DNA from: Rhizophagus irregularis
Taxonomy: Eukaryota > Glomeromycota > Glomeromycetes > Glomerales > Glomeraceae
Reading direction: 5' to 3'
DNA: 64,000 nucleotides
Assembly: GCF_026210795.1 (NCBI RefSeq)
Contig: NC_089430.1
Location: 4,898,001-4,962,000 of the forward strand
The notes under the pieces are model-generated. The model had not been told where the DNA came from, searched no databases, and saw nothing but the letters and a program-made list of their open reading frames with translations. Positions within the stretch are counted from its first letter, which is position 1. Each line of letters starts with the position of its first letter. This document shows positions 30,360 to 41,261 of the stretch, in pieces. The position numbers and the translations under genes were made by a program.

Positions 30360-31809
30360 ATGGGTTCTTTAATCAAGTTTATTGAAAAGCTAGTTAGGCC
30401 ATGTGATTGTGATCGCATGGGTATTGAATGTAATGCAAAACGCTTTAAACAAAATTTTAACAAATGGACTAGTGGTAATAATCATATCGATAAATTTATT
30501 CGAGTTAATCAGTTATCGTTATCGCATCGTTATCTAAGTAGTGTGATGGAATGGATACCTTATGATAGACTTTATAATATTAAATATATTGTATCTGGAA
30601 AAGTGTATAGAGCAAATTGGATTGATGGATATATACGTTATTGGGACCATAAAAATCAAAATTGGGAAAGACTAGATCAAAATATGTTTGTAATTCTGAA
30701 AATTTTGAATAATCCAACGAATATTACATCAGTATATATAGATAAGGTACAGTATATAAAAAAATTATTATTTAACGAAACTTTGAAAGATTTAGTTCTT
30801 ACTAATATACTTTATATATATATATTATATTTTGCAGATTGCAATGAACAACGAAGTTTATGGAATAACTCAAATCCAAAAACAAAATGTTATATGGTGG
30901 TTTTGAATGATAGATGTAAAATATGCCATTATATATGTAATGCAAAACATTTTCAACAAAATTTTGAGAATTGGACTAGTGGTAATAATGTTATTGATAA
31001 ATTTATTCAAGATGCTCAGCTGTCAGATCATACAAGTGAAATACACAGATCCCTCAAGGAATTCTTTTTTGAGAGTGGGCCAACAGAAGCATTAGAATGG
31101 ATACCTTATAATAGATTTCACAAAATTAAGTATATGTCAAATGACTGGTTTGGTAAAGTGTATATAGCAATTTGGATTGACGGATATATACATCATTGGG
31201 ATCGTAAAAACTTAACCTGGAAAAGAATAGGTCAAAATATGCCTGTAATTCTAAAAAGTTTAAATATTAATCCAGCGAGAATTACATCAGAATTTTTAAA
31301 TAAGGTATAATAAATTTGTCATTAAATAAAATGGCTGGAATTTGTATTTTATTTTATACTGACGTATTAATTTAATTATATTGTAGTTTTTAGTAACAAA
31401 TAAAGTTTATGGAATAACTCAAGATCCCAAGACCAAAAATTATATTATGGTTTTGGATTATATATGTGAAACATGTAAAAGTGCATGTTACGCAATATAT
31501 TTTCAACAAAACTTGGAAAATTGGACTAGTGGCAGCAAAGATATTGATAGATTTATTCGAAATACTCAGCTATCAAACCATGATAATAAGTGCCAAGCAT
31601 TAGAATGGATACCTTATGATAGTTTTGATGATATTGAATATATTGCAAAAGGTGGATTTGGCCTAATATATAGAGCTAGATGGATTGATGGACATATAGA
31701 TAAATGGGATAACGATAATAAAAATTGGGGGAGAAAAGATCAAAATATGTTTGTAGCTCTTAAAATTTTAAATAAATCAAAAAATGTTAAATTGGAATTT
31801 ATGAATGAG
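30360..31809 (+). repeat. Gene B N-lobe cassette array (3 copies)
   Basis: Three repeats of the Cys-module/NWTSGN/EWIPYDRF/N-lobe unit. Copy 1 has a shortened loop ('YIVSGKVYRANW'). Copy 2 ('YMSNDWFGKVYIAIW') has an insertion of about 17 residues before 'ALEWIPYNRF'. Copy 3 is intact. Confidence 0.82.
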
Positions 31810-33520
31810 GTGATTGTCTTATTTGTCTAGTAATTACTTAATTAATATTTAAATTTAAATACTAATACCTATTCTTCTTTTTTAAATATATATAGATTAC
31901 ATCTCATTATAAACTAAATTCGCATAAATGTATTATTAAACTTTATGGAATAAGTCAAGATCCTGAAACAGAAAATTACATTATGGTTTTGGATTATGCA
32001 GAAAATGGTGATTTCCGAAGTTATTTAGATGCAAATTATAATAAACTAAGTTGGAATAATAAGATAAATTACCTACATAGCATTGCACATGGACTTAAAG
32101 ATATCCATGAAAGTGAATTAATTCATCGAGATTTACATATTGGTAATATATTAAGGCTTAGAAAGATTACTTGCATAACTGATATGGGACTATGTAAACC
32201 TGCAGATTACGATGCTTCAGAGAATCCAAAAGTCAGTGCATATGGTGTTTTACCTTATATTGCTCCTGAGATTTTACGAGGCCAAATTTATACCAAAGCT
32301 GCAGATATTTATAGTTTTGGTATAATTATGTATGAAGTTATTTCTGGATTACCTCCATATTATGACACATACCATAACGAAATCTTAGCAATAAAAATTT
32401 GTAAAGGGCTTAGACCAAGGTTTAATATTAAAGTACCCCAATTGATTGTGCATTTAATTAAAAGATGTTTGGACGCAAATCCATTAAATCGGCCAAAAGC
32501 AGAAGAAATTAAAAAGACCTTGAGTCAGTGGTTTAGGGAATCATTTGATCTTGAATCTACAAAATATGCAGAGATAAAAAATCAAATTAAAGAAGCTGAA
32601 ATATTTAATATATCCTCAGATAGTAATACATTTTCAACTAGTTTAGGATTATCATATGAAACACATTCAGAAGCTATTTATACAAGTAGACCACTTAATT
32701 TTGATAATCTTCCTGAACCAAAAAATTCTGATGATTATTATAAGAACAATGACAATATAATAAGCAAAGAATTTTCAGGTATTTATTAATAGAAAAACAT
32801 TCATATTAATATATAAGAAATACTAATAAGATTTTAATCATTAAATAGAATCCTTGCAAATTAATATTTCTCAATTGGAAAATAACAATAACCTTTTTAA
32901 ACCAAAAATTTCTAATAACATTAGCAAGAAGTCTTTAGGTATACTTATAAAAAAAAATAATGATTTTAAAACAATACTAATAAATCTAAATTCATTAAAT
33001 AGAGTCCTTGCAAGTTGGTACTTCTCAATTATTTATTGGTAATGGTAATATTTCCGAACTAGAAAATTCTGTTGAGCATTATGAACAAGATGACAATATA
33101 GCCGGCAAGGAATCTTTGGGTATTGTTTAATAGCTTGTTATTTCTAAAAACATTGAGACTTATTATAAAGTACTGATTAGAAATATTCTATAATAGAATC
33201 CTTACAAATCAATGCCACTCAATTGAAGATTGATGATAATAAACTTTCAAAATCAATAAATATTGTTGATTATGAAAAAAATAATAACATACTTATCATG
33301 GAATCTTCAGGTATTTGTTAATAAAAGAAATACTCAAATTAATTATAAAAAGCACTAATAGGAATTTATTTATTAAACAGTGACTTCTTTAAAAATCGAC
33401 ATTCCTCAATCGAATACTAATATGAGTTTCAGAATTTTGTGTATTACATTTGCTATTGCTTATTTGTCAAGCCTTACTTACGTTGCTTATATGCAATACA
33501 TGGATGCTTTTATAAAGTAG
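30360..33520 (+). CDS. Kinase gene B: TKL-type kinase with three N-lobe cassettes
   Basis: Exons: 30,360-30,746; 30,838-31,304; 31,387-31,809; catalytic exon 31,896-32,778 (TAA at 32,787-32,789 if unspliced); tails 32,849-32,938, 33,003-33,119 and 33,197-33,310; last from 33,381 to the TAG at 33,518-33,520. The start (Met-Gly-Ser-Leu-Ile) is chosen by homology; an upstream in-frame ATG at 30,246 lies in promoter-like sequence. Exon 2 lacks one base compared with its paralogues (ACTCAAATCC against ACTCAAGATCC), so normal splicing from exon 1 would shift frame. The 91-bp intron 1, if retained, keeps the frame open throughout. Only the third N-lobe has an intact glycine loop ('AKGGFGLIY') with 'VALK'. 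May be functional only in some splice forms. Confidence 0.65.
31896..32789 (+). CDS. Gene B catalytic C-lobe exon
   Basis: Starts after the AG at 31,894-31,895 with 'ITSHYKLNSHKCIIKLYGIS'. Motifs: 'MVLDYAENGDFRSYLD', 'LIHRDLHIGNIL', 'CITDMGLCKPADYDASENP', 'GVLPYIAPEILRGQIYTKA', 'DIYSFGIIMYEVISGLPPY' and 'RCLDANPLNRP'. The tail 'HSEAIYTSRPLNFDNLPEPK' ends in a donor TTTTCAG/GTATTT at 32,779. All catalytic residues expected of an active kinase are present; the DFG position reads Asp-Met-Gly. Confidence 0.88.
   Translation: MTSHYKLNSHKCIIKLYGISQDPETENYIMVLDYAENGDFRSYLDANYNKLSWNNKINYLHSIAHGLKDIHESELIHRDLHIGNILRLRKITCITDMGLCKPADYDASENPKVSAYGVLPYIAPEILRGQIYTKAADIYSFGIIMYEVISGLPPYYDTYHNEILAIKICKGLRPRFNIKVPQLIVHLIKRCLDANPLNRPKAEEIKKTLSQWFRESFDLESTKYAEIKNQIKEAEIFNISSDSNTFSTSLGLSYETHSEAIYTSRPLNFDNLPEPKNSDDYYKNNDNIISKEFSGIY
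32849..33520 (+). repeat. Gene B tail-exon array
   Basis: Three open phase-1 exons (32,849-32,938; 33,003-33,119; 33,197-33,310), each starting (A)ATCCTT(A/G)CAA or AGTCCTTGCAA after ATAG and ending before GTAT(T/A). A fourth from 33,381 ('SLKIDIPQSNTNMSF') runs on through a hydrophobic stretch to TAG at 33,518. The hydrophobic end may be accidental read-through rather than a membrane segment. Confidence 0.6.
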
Positions 33521-33900
33521 TTCTCTATTATAATTTATAATTTCATTTGACGTTTAGTATTTTTGATGAGTAAAAAATCTAAAAGTGAAATGTGGGGGAT
33601 TTGATTTTATATTTACACATTATGATTAACAGTAGGCCGACTTTTTTATTTTTATTTTATATTTATATAAATTACAATTTTTTTATGATCAATCATATAG
33701 GATCAGTGGATATTCATCAGAAGGGGCGACGAGAATTACGATAAATAGAGTCTTAAATTGCAATGACTTTATATTTTAAACTAGTAAACCGGAAACCGTT
33801 GTAAGTCCGGAGCGAAAAAGATAAAACTTTAACTTGCGATTTCATTGGATGACGTCACGTGGTGGGACAGAGAAATTCGCGTGATCGTCCAACTTTATAT
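33521..33900. other. 3' flank of gene B
   Basis: Contains the family 3' phrase ('AGTAGGCCGACTTTTTTATT', 'TCAGTGGATATTCATCAGAA', 'AAATAGAGTCTTAAATTG') and then unclassified sequence up to the LTR-like element. No gene. Confidence 0.45.
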
Positions 33901-34620
33901 TGTAATGCCGTAGTATACATAGTAAATTTATTAATTGTGGGGCGCAGTATTATATTTAATCTTAGTGTATAAAATTTTAATTTATTTTTAGTTGTATTAA
34001 TAATTAGACCGAAAAGTCGTTAAACTATTAGTCATGAGAATCGAGGATAATTGGTCCGGGATGACATTAAACTAACAGGTGATTTAAGGATAAACGATGA
34101 TCCGAGCAGATCATTAAAAGAAAAGTATTACAAAGCATAATTAAGGAGTTAATGATGATCGGATGGATACAGAAACAGAATAATGGAATTATTTTGACAC
34201 AATGGAAATACTTTTAAGGTAATGGAATTAAAATTAGGAATCATAATCCAGGAGGTAAATTATAAATCTGAATTCCTTTAAATAGTCGTGATATTTGGGT
34301 TTCCAAAAAGGAGGAGAACCCCAGATTTAAAAAGAATAAAAATGGTTAAGTATTATAAATTCACCTTAATAATAATATCAACATGAATCTTTTAGCATTT
34401 TTCTTATAATGAAAAATTGCCATTTTAAGAAAATTAATAAAATTAAAGGTTACTAATATGGGAAAATTATTGCATTTTGAAATTTTGACATAACTAATTA
34501 ATTTATTATTTGACAGTATTAAACCAAGCATATTATTGTACTTATTTATATTGTTAATAAAGAGTTATTTTGTTAATATCTAAGGTGGCAACGTGATTTA
34601 TCACGGGCTTAGGTATTACA
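33901..34620. mobile_element. Candidate solo LTR (720 bp)
   Basis: Starts TGTAATGCC and ends GGTATTACA: the TG...CA ends of an LTR, with a short inverted repeat of nine bases and one mismatch. ATAT lies directly on both sides, consistent with a 4-bp target duplication. An AATAAAG sequence at about 34,556 lies near the 3' end, where an LTR polyadenylation signal is expected. No second LTR or internal coding region is present. The call rests on ends and flanks only. Confidence 0.5.
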
Positions 34621-35114
34621 ATATACATAAATAGTCTTTCGCTTCGCCGCGGACATTATTATAGATTTATTTTCTATAATTACTTGATTTTAATATTTTA
34701 TTTTTTTTATCTTTATTGTTTATTAAAAGTATATCTGTTAGCGTTATAAAGCCGTGTGAATCGCTGATCAGAATTTTGTTGATTGTGGCCAGAATTACGG
34801 TAACCGGTCAGCATTAAATTCAGTGTTCGATTCGCCTAATCATTTAATTTCATTTGACATTTATTCATATGAACTTAGTTGAAATCAAAAAAAAAAATCT
34901 CAAATGATGTAGGTCAATTTCGATATAAAAACAGTAATAATTCTTCCGTGAAAAGTTCTCGAATAGGTCGCAAATATGAAAATCATGGATTTTTTTTTTA
35001 TAATCGTTATTGGTTTACATATTAACGGTCATTAGGTATACTACATCAATACTGACATTAAAATTTAAAATATTATACATATAAAAATATAGTGCTCACG
35101 TATTCCTCCTAATC
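34621..35114. repeat. Duplicated kinase 3'-flank sequence
   Basis: Related to 41,690-41,830 and 26,700-26,790: 'GGCCAGAATTACGGTAACC', then 'AATAATTCTTCC(G/A)TGA' and 'GAAAATCATGGA'-type blocks. No gene. Confidence 0.45.
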
Positions 35115-35131
35115 AAGCCTGTAGATCATTA

Positions 35132-35163
<32 letters not shown>

Positions 35164-35571
35164 GTAACGCATCTTTATTAGGATTTAAATAATAAATAAC
35201 ACTATCCTAAATACAAAGATACTTAGAGCTAACCGTGCAAATCATCACGTGTTAACCCTATAACAGAGTATTCTGAACAAAATGACACGTTACAAATAAA
35301 ATAGAAATAAATACTAATACCTGAAAGAAATCTATCTAAATAACGAAACCTAACTAAAACCTAATTTGTGTAGGAGAAAAGGGTGAAATTTGTAATATTA
35401 CTAGGTCTACCTAATGTAGCTGTGAAAAGATGAGTCCCAATGGTCTCACACCCAGACAAGTTTATCCCAACATTTCCTCCTAAATCCTACAAAAAAAAAA
35501 AGATTAGTAAACTACTCTAAAATAAAAGAAATTGGACTACAATTTGTGGTTTAAGCCTGTAGATCATTATT
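35115..35571 (-). mobile_element. Poly(A) retroposon with perfect 19-bp target duplication
   Basis: AAGCCTGTAGATCATTATT occurs at 35,115-35,133 and again, identical, at 35,553-35,571. Between them lies an insert of about 419 bp that begins with a run of over 20 T (minus-strand poly(A) tail) followed by AAACTG and CTTTATTAGG. I see no RNA polymerase III boxes, so a 5'-truncated LINE or a retrocopied transcript is more likely than a tRNA-derived SINE. The duplicated target is itself part of the kinase flank duplication (compare 'GGATTGTAGATCACTATT' at 42,695). Confidence 0.85.
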
Positions 35572-36880
35572 AATTTTCACACTGCAAAAAATAGAAAAAT
35601 GTTTGTGGAACGTGCTTACGTGCTCAATTCAGATCACGTTAAACGTAACACCTGCTTAATGTTTAAAACGTGTTTAAAACATGTTTTAAAACGCCAAAAT
35701 TGTTTTAAACCATCGATAATTGCTAACCTATATTATTTTGTCGATCATACAGTTAATTATGCATAATATGCAGGTGATATTACATGTTTCTAAAAAAAAA
35801 CATTATTGTCAGTTTAGGTGGTGAAAAATATAAAAATATGGAATTTTTTTAAAAAAAACTTATAAATAGATTAAATGATTATGAAATATACATATATTTT
35901 GTTTTTCGAATATTTCAGGCATCATTATTATTTCCATTACATAATAATAAATAAGAAAATGATGCTTTCGACATTGTCGATCTAAATTATGAAAAAATAT
36001 TTTTGTGATTGGGTGTTTAAATGATCGATCTAATTAATTTCGTACATACCAAGAAATGTTGTGTATCATCACTACAGATCTTTGTTACACTTTGGACTAA
36101 TAATTCCGGACATCATGTTACATTAATCACAGGGTGATAACAGATAATAAAATGATAGTTAACAATCAAATGGAATGGTACATGTGTTAATGAGTAGTAA
36201 TTCAGATATGACGATCAGTTTTTATTCAAATGTACGTTAAGAATATTATTGGCTCTGAATAAATGTCCAAGCAAATTTTTCTCGAAAGTAAAATGGCTAA
36301 ATAACTTTTTATTGAAAATAAAAGTTAGTTCTATGAAAGATTCGAAAATCTATCCAAAAAACTGGGTAGAATTAACGGAGACTTAAAAGAACTCGCAAAA
36401 AACCTTTTCCAAACTTAAACATGCGTACAACTAATAGTAAAATTTTCTAAAATCACCTGACCTCTGCATACCTATTTGAGGGATATATATAACGAAAATT
36501 CAGTGGACGACCTGACTATGCGTCAACTTGTGCATCGGTTGACTATGGCCAAGGTCATGCTTACATAATCGATGATCATCTATCGCCTAATCAAAGAAAC
36601 ATAACATTCTAACTAAAATAATCTAATAAATGTCCTAACAATATAATCTACTGTGTTGTTTCATTTGTTAGATTTTATAGTGTTACAATATAAAACAAAA
36701 GTTTAATTGTTTTTATTATTTTTATTATATTAATTTGTTAACTAAATCTATACATTTCACCGGTGATTAATAATTACTTCGGACGGAAATGATCAACAAT
36801 TACAAGCGTATGTGGTATGTCACATGTATACATAAGTATTGTCTGAAAATAGTTTTTTTTTTATTACTAAAAAAATTTTT
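35572..36880. other. Intergenic stretch between kinase genes B and C
   Basis: The first 100 bases match the flank near 42,690-43,030 ('GATCACGTTAA', 'TAACACCTG'). The rest is AT-rich with no gene I can support. Confidence 0.45.
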
Positions 36881-36926
36881 TAACCGTAACCTAATAGGTA
36901 AAAGGTGAAGCAAAGTAGTAATCTCA
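36881..36926 (+). promoter_or_regulatory. Leader of kinase gene C
   Basis: 'AGGTGAAGCAAAGTAGTAA' just before the ATG resembles 'AGCGAAGCAAAGTATTA' before the ATG of gene B. 'TCTCAATG' at the start is also found at the start of gene D. Presumed 5' untranslated leader. Confidence 0.4.
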
Positions 36927-39880
36927 ATGAGCTCTTTTATCAAGTGTACTAAGAAAACAACTAAGTCATGCGATTGTGATTATAAATGTAATGCAACACG
37001 TTTTAAACAAAATTTTAAAAATTGGACTAGTGGTAATAAAGATATTGATAAATTCATTCAAGGTACTCAGCTGTCAGAACATTCAATCTGTGGAATAGAA
37101 AATGCATTGGAATGGATACCTTATGATAGATTTTATAGCATTCAATATATTTCAGAAGGCCGATTTGGCAAAGTATATAGAGCAAATTGGACTGATGGAC
37201 ATATGAATTTTTGGAGCGACGGAAATCAAAATTGGAAAAGAGAAGATCAAAATATGTTTGTGATTCTGAAAAGTATAGATAATATAAACATTGTAAAATT
37301 TATTAACAAGGTAAAATTGATTTATCACCTAATGTAATTTTAACTTTTACTAACACATATTTTTAGATTATTATATACTATAATGATAAAGATCAGAATG
37401 GAAGAAGTCTTAAATTCTTAGAAAATTTTTTCTTCCATAATCATCTACAATTTAATAATGCAAATAATGTCGCATCAAAAATTAAAAATGAGGTATATTA
37501 AATTATTAATTAAAATTGGGCAATTTTATCTTACTAATATATAATCAATATTTGTAGATTGCAATACATGATAAAATTTATGGAATAACTCAAGATCCAA
37601 AAACCATGAATTATATGATGGTTTTGAACACTATATGTAAAAAATGTAAATCTGTATGTAATGCAATATATCAACAAAATCCGAATTGGACTAGTGGCGA
37701 TGATATTATTGATAAATACATTCAAGATACTCAGTTATCAAAACATAATAGTTATTTTGAATGGATACCTTATGATAGATTTTATGGCGTTAAATATACT
37801 GCAAAGGGCGAGTTAGACAAAGCGTATATAGCAAATTGGATTGATGGATATATAGATAAATGGGATAATTCTACTAAAAATTGGAAAAGAAAAGGACAAA
37901 ACATGTTTGTGATTCTGAAAACTAGAGATAGTCTAAATATTGAGGTATAATAGATTGTTTTTTTTCAAAAAAAAAAAATAAGCATTTCTTTATAAAATAT
38001 ACTATCCCAAATAATCACTACACAAGAAATACTCAGACCGTTGTACATACGGATAGGAACTGACTCGCTCGGTTCGTTCCAGTTCTAATTGAACGGACTG
38101 ACTTGAGCCAGTTCAAATTGGATGAACGATTTAGTCAGTTTGGTACCAAAATTTGTTAGAACCGATTTAGAACTGAAAGTACTGATCAAACTGCTCAACC
38201 GCGAACTTTTTCCATCCCTAGTTATACAATAGATAAATACGAAATATTATAAATTTGTTGTTTAATGAAATTTTAATTTTTATTCACATATTTTAGATTT
38301 CGACATACTATCGAAATCGAAATACTTCCACTATATGCATATCTACGAAAAGTTCTTTTGATAATGCTGCATCAAAAATTAATAATGAGGTATATTAAAA
38401 TTATTATTTAATGAAATTTGTGGAAATTTAATCATATTAATATATTCGATTTATAGGTTGAAATGCATCATCAAATTTATGGAATGACTCAAGATCCAGA
38501 AACTAAGAATTATATGGTTGTTTTGAATGCAAGATATAACTGTATGTGTAATAAACAAAATTTTGAAAGTTGTAATGCGAAACATTTTCAAAAAAAATTT
38601 AAAAATTGGACTAGTGGTAATGATGATATTGATAAATTCATTCAAGATACTCAGTTTTTGGCTCATTATAATATAAGCAAAGCATTAGAATGGATACCTT
38701 ATAATAAATTTCGTAATATTAAATATATTGCAAAAAATGGTTTGGGTGAGGTATATAGAGCAAATTGGATTGATGGATATATAAGTAAATGGGATATTAA
38801 ATATCAAAATTGGAAAAGAGAAGACAAAAATATGTTTGTAGTTCTGAAAAGTTTAAATGATCCAAAAAATATTTCATTAAAATCTATTGAAGAGGTCAGT
38901 ATTAATAAATTATCCAATGAAATTTTTAGATATTATAACTTTAACTAGTATATTATATTTACTGTATTATTGTAATTGTAGATTGCAGCACCATATAAGG
39001 TTTATGGAATAACTCAAGATCCAAAAACAAAGAATTATATGATGGCTTTAAGTTGTAGTAAATGTGAAAAATGTGAAAGTGCATGCAATGCAATATACTT
39101 TCAACAAAATTTTGAAAGTTGGACTAGTGGTAATGATGATATTGATAAGTTCATTCAAAAAACCCAGCTTTCAGCTCATTATGATGTAAGCAAATCATTA
39201 GAATGGATATCTTATAGTAGATTTTGTAATGTTAAATATATTGCAAAAAATGATTTTGGCGAGGCGTATAGAGCAAATTGGATTGATGGATATATACATA
39301 AATGGAATAATGAATATCAAAATTGGAATAGAAAAGATCAAAATATGCTTGTAGCTCTGAAAAGTTTAATTGATCTAGAAAAATATATTGAAAAGGTACG
39401 ATTATTATTTCATAAAATTATTAGATATTCTAATTTTTATTAATATATTGTATTTATTGTATTATAATTGTACAGTATAAAGTTTATGGAATAACTCAAG
39501 ATCCAAAAACAAAGAATTATATGATGGTTTTGAACAAAATATGTGATGAATGTAAATGTGTGTGTAATGCAATGCATTTTAAACAATATTTTAAAAGTTG
39601 GACTAGTGGTAATGATTATATTGATAAATTTATTCAAAATACTCAGCTATCAGCACATACAGCCTATGGAGCACGAAATGCATTAGAATGGATTCCTTAT
39701 GATAGATTTCATGGCATTAAATACATTGCAAAAGGTGGATTTGGTAAAGTGTATGGAGCAAATTTGGTTGATGGATATATAGGTGAATGGAATGAAAATC
39801 GGAAAAGAAGTGAACATAAATTTGTGGCTCTGAAAATCTTAAATAATTCACAAAATATTTCACTTGATTTTGTGAATGAG
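36927..39880 (+). repeat. Gene C N-lobe cassette array (5 full, 2 miniature)
   Basis: Full cassettes of 384-438 bp plus two miniature exons of 126 and 93 bp that keep only the ends ('IIIYYNDKD...ASKIKNE' and 'ISTYYRNR...ASKINNE'). They conserve the phase-0 borders and the C-terminal '(A)SKI(K/N)NE' that resembles the alpha-C end. The cassette at 38,457 begins 'VEMHHQIYGMTQDPETKNY' and has a second, abnormal Cys segment. Confidence 0.8.
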
Positions 39881-41261
39881 GTATGAATTTATTAAACTAA
39901 TAAGGAAAATGAAGTGAAAGCTTATATAATTATTATTTTTTTTTTTGTAGATTACATTACATCATCAAGTAAATAATAATGTTAATGTTATTAAACTTTA
40001 TGGAATAACTCAAGATCCTGAAACAAAACATTATATAATGGTTTTAGAATATGCAAGCAAGGGAAGTTTACGAAATTATTTAGATACAAATTATAATACA
40101 TTAAGTTGGAAAGATAAACTTCTTCATTTTTGTCATATTGCATCTGGACTCGTAGATATTCATAGAAATGAATTAATCCATCGAGACTTTCATATTGGCA
40201 ATGTATTAGTGTCTAATTTTGTAAAAATAGCTGATTTGGGATTATGTAAACCTGCAGACTACAGTGCATTAGAAAATACAAGAAAAAATGTCTATGGTGT
40301 TTTACCTTATGTGGCTCCTGAAATTATACGAGGATATGATTACACTAAAGCCGCTGATATTTATAGTTTCGGAATAATTATGTATGAAGTAATTTCTGGA
40401 TTACCTCCATATCATGATGTAAGCCATAATGAAATGTTAGCAATAAAGATTTGTAAAGGACTCAGACCAACATTTAATATTAAAGTACCTCAATTGATCG
40501 TGCAATTAATTAAAAGATGTTTGGATGCAAATCCAGTAAATCGTCCAACAGCAAAAGAAATTGAAGAAATTACGAAAATATGGTGGCATGAACCAACAGC
40601 AGAATTACAAAAGCAAATTAAAGAAGCAGAAAAGATAAATAAAAATATATCAATTATTAGTATTATACCTTCAGCTAGTTTACGAATATCATACAAAACA
40701 CATTCAGATGCTATTTATACGAGTAGATTGCTTAATTTTAACAATCTTCCTGAACAAAAAAATTCTGATGATTATTATGAACAAAATGATAATATAATTA
40801 GCAATGAGTTTTTAGGTATTGTTTAATAATATGTTTAAAAAATTATTAATTATTGTACTACTAATTAAATTTAATCTATTGGATAGAATCCTTACAAATT
40901 GATATTTCTCAATTGAATATTGATGATAGCGATAAACTTTCTAAACCAAAAAATTCTGATGATTATGAACAGAATGATGATAATATGATAAGTAAAGAAG
41001 ATTTAGGTATTATCTAATAATTTATTATTTCAAAAAAATCATTAAAAATACTGAGACTTATATAGTAATAATAATCAAATTTACTCTATTGGATAGAATC
41101 CTTACAAATTGATATTTCTCAATTGAACGATTTAGTGAGTGTATAAGTTTAATTTTATTACATTAACTTTTGCTTTTCATTATATTAATATTTTGCTTAA
41201 TTTATTATTATTTTTTTCTCTAGACCAAAACAGGGAATCTAAAGGCAAAGATAAAATCTAG
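36927..41261 (+). CDS. Kinase gene C: TKL-type kinase with five full and two miniature N-lobe cassettes
   Basis: Exons: 36,927-37,310; mini 37,367-37,492; 37,558-37,944; mini 38,297-38,389; 38,457-38,894; 38,982-39,395; 39,476-39,880; catalytic 39,951-40,815 (TAA at 40,824-40,826 if unspliced); tails 40,887-41,006 and from 41,097; terminal exon 41,224-41,261 ('QNRESKGKDKI'). All N-lobe and mini-exon lengths are multiples of three with phase-0 borders. The glycine loop is intact only in the last N-lobe ('AKGGFGKVYGANL'); the others read EGRFGKVY, KGELDKAY, NGLGEVY and NDFGEAY. The intron at 37,945-38,296 carries a transposon fragment. The catalytic motifs are complete, including 'ADLGLC' at the DFG position. 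Confidence 0.72.
38000..38235. mobile_element. DNA-transposon fragment inside a kinase intron
   Basis: A G+C-richer insert in an otherwise short AT intron, with repeats of (G)AACGGAC, GGTTCGTTCCAGTTC and GAACCGA. It ends GAACTTTTTCCATCCCTAG, which resembles the CTAGGGATG-type ends of some hAT elements. The left boundary and target duplication were not resolved. It expands the intron to about 350 bp without touching the splice sites. Confidence 0.5.
39951..40826 (+). CDS. Gene C catalytic C-lobe exon
   Basis: Begins 'ITLHHQVNNNVNVIKLYGIT' after AG at 39,949-39,950. Motifs: 'MVLEYASKGSLRNYLD', 'LIHRDFHIGNVL', 'KIADLGLCKPADYSALENT', 'GVLPYVAPEIIRGYDYTKA', 'DIYSFGIIMYEVISGLPPY' and 'RCLDANPVNRPTAKEIEEI'. 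The tail 'HSDAIYTSRLLNFNNLPEQK' ends at a donor TTTTTAG/GTATTG (40,816). The most DFG-like of the four (Asp-Leu-Gly). Confidence 0.9.
   Translation: MTLHHQVNNNVNVIKLYGITQDPETKHYIMVLEYASKGSLRNYLDTNYNTLSWKDKLLHFCHIASGLVDIHRNELIHRDFHIGNVLVSNFVKIADLGLCKPADYSALENTRKNVYGVLPYVAPEIIRGYDYTKAADIYSFGIIMYEVISGLPPYHDVSHNEMLAIKICKGLRPTFNIKVPQLIVQLIKRCLDANPVNRPTAKEIEEITKIWWHEPTAELQKQIKEAEKINKNISIISIIPSASLRISYKTHSDAIYTSRLLNFNNLPEQKNSDDYYEQNDNIISNEFLGIV
40887..41261 (+). repeat. Gene C tail exons and terminal exon
   Basis: Tail 1 (40,887-41,006) is open in phase 1. Tail 2 (from 41,097) is short; it can splice after 'TTAGTGA' at about 41,145 or stop at TAA. The terminal exon 41,224-41,261 follows a TTTTCTCTAG acceptor and encodes 'QNRESKGKDKI' before TAG. 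That is an earlier stop than in gene A, whose homologous exon continues about 11 more residues. Confidence 0.6.

Noticed and set aside
33381-33520. A membrane-spanning C-terminus for gene B.
   Set aside because: The hydrophobic stretch follows a tail exon with no donor and has no counterpart in gene C or D. Read-through into AT-rich intron sequence is as likely.
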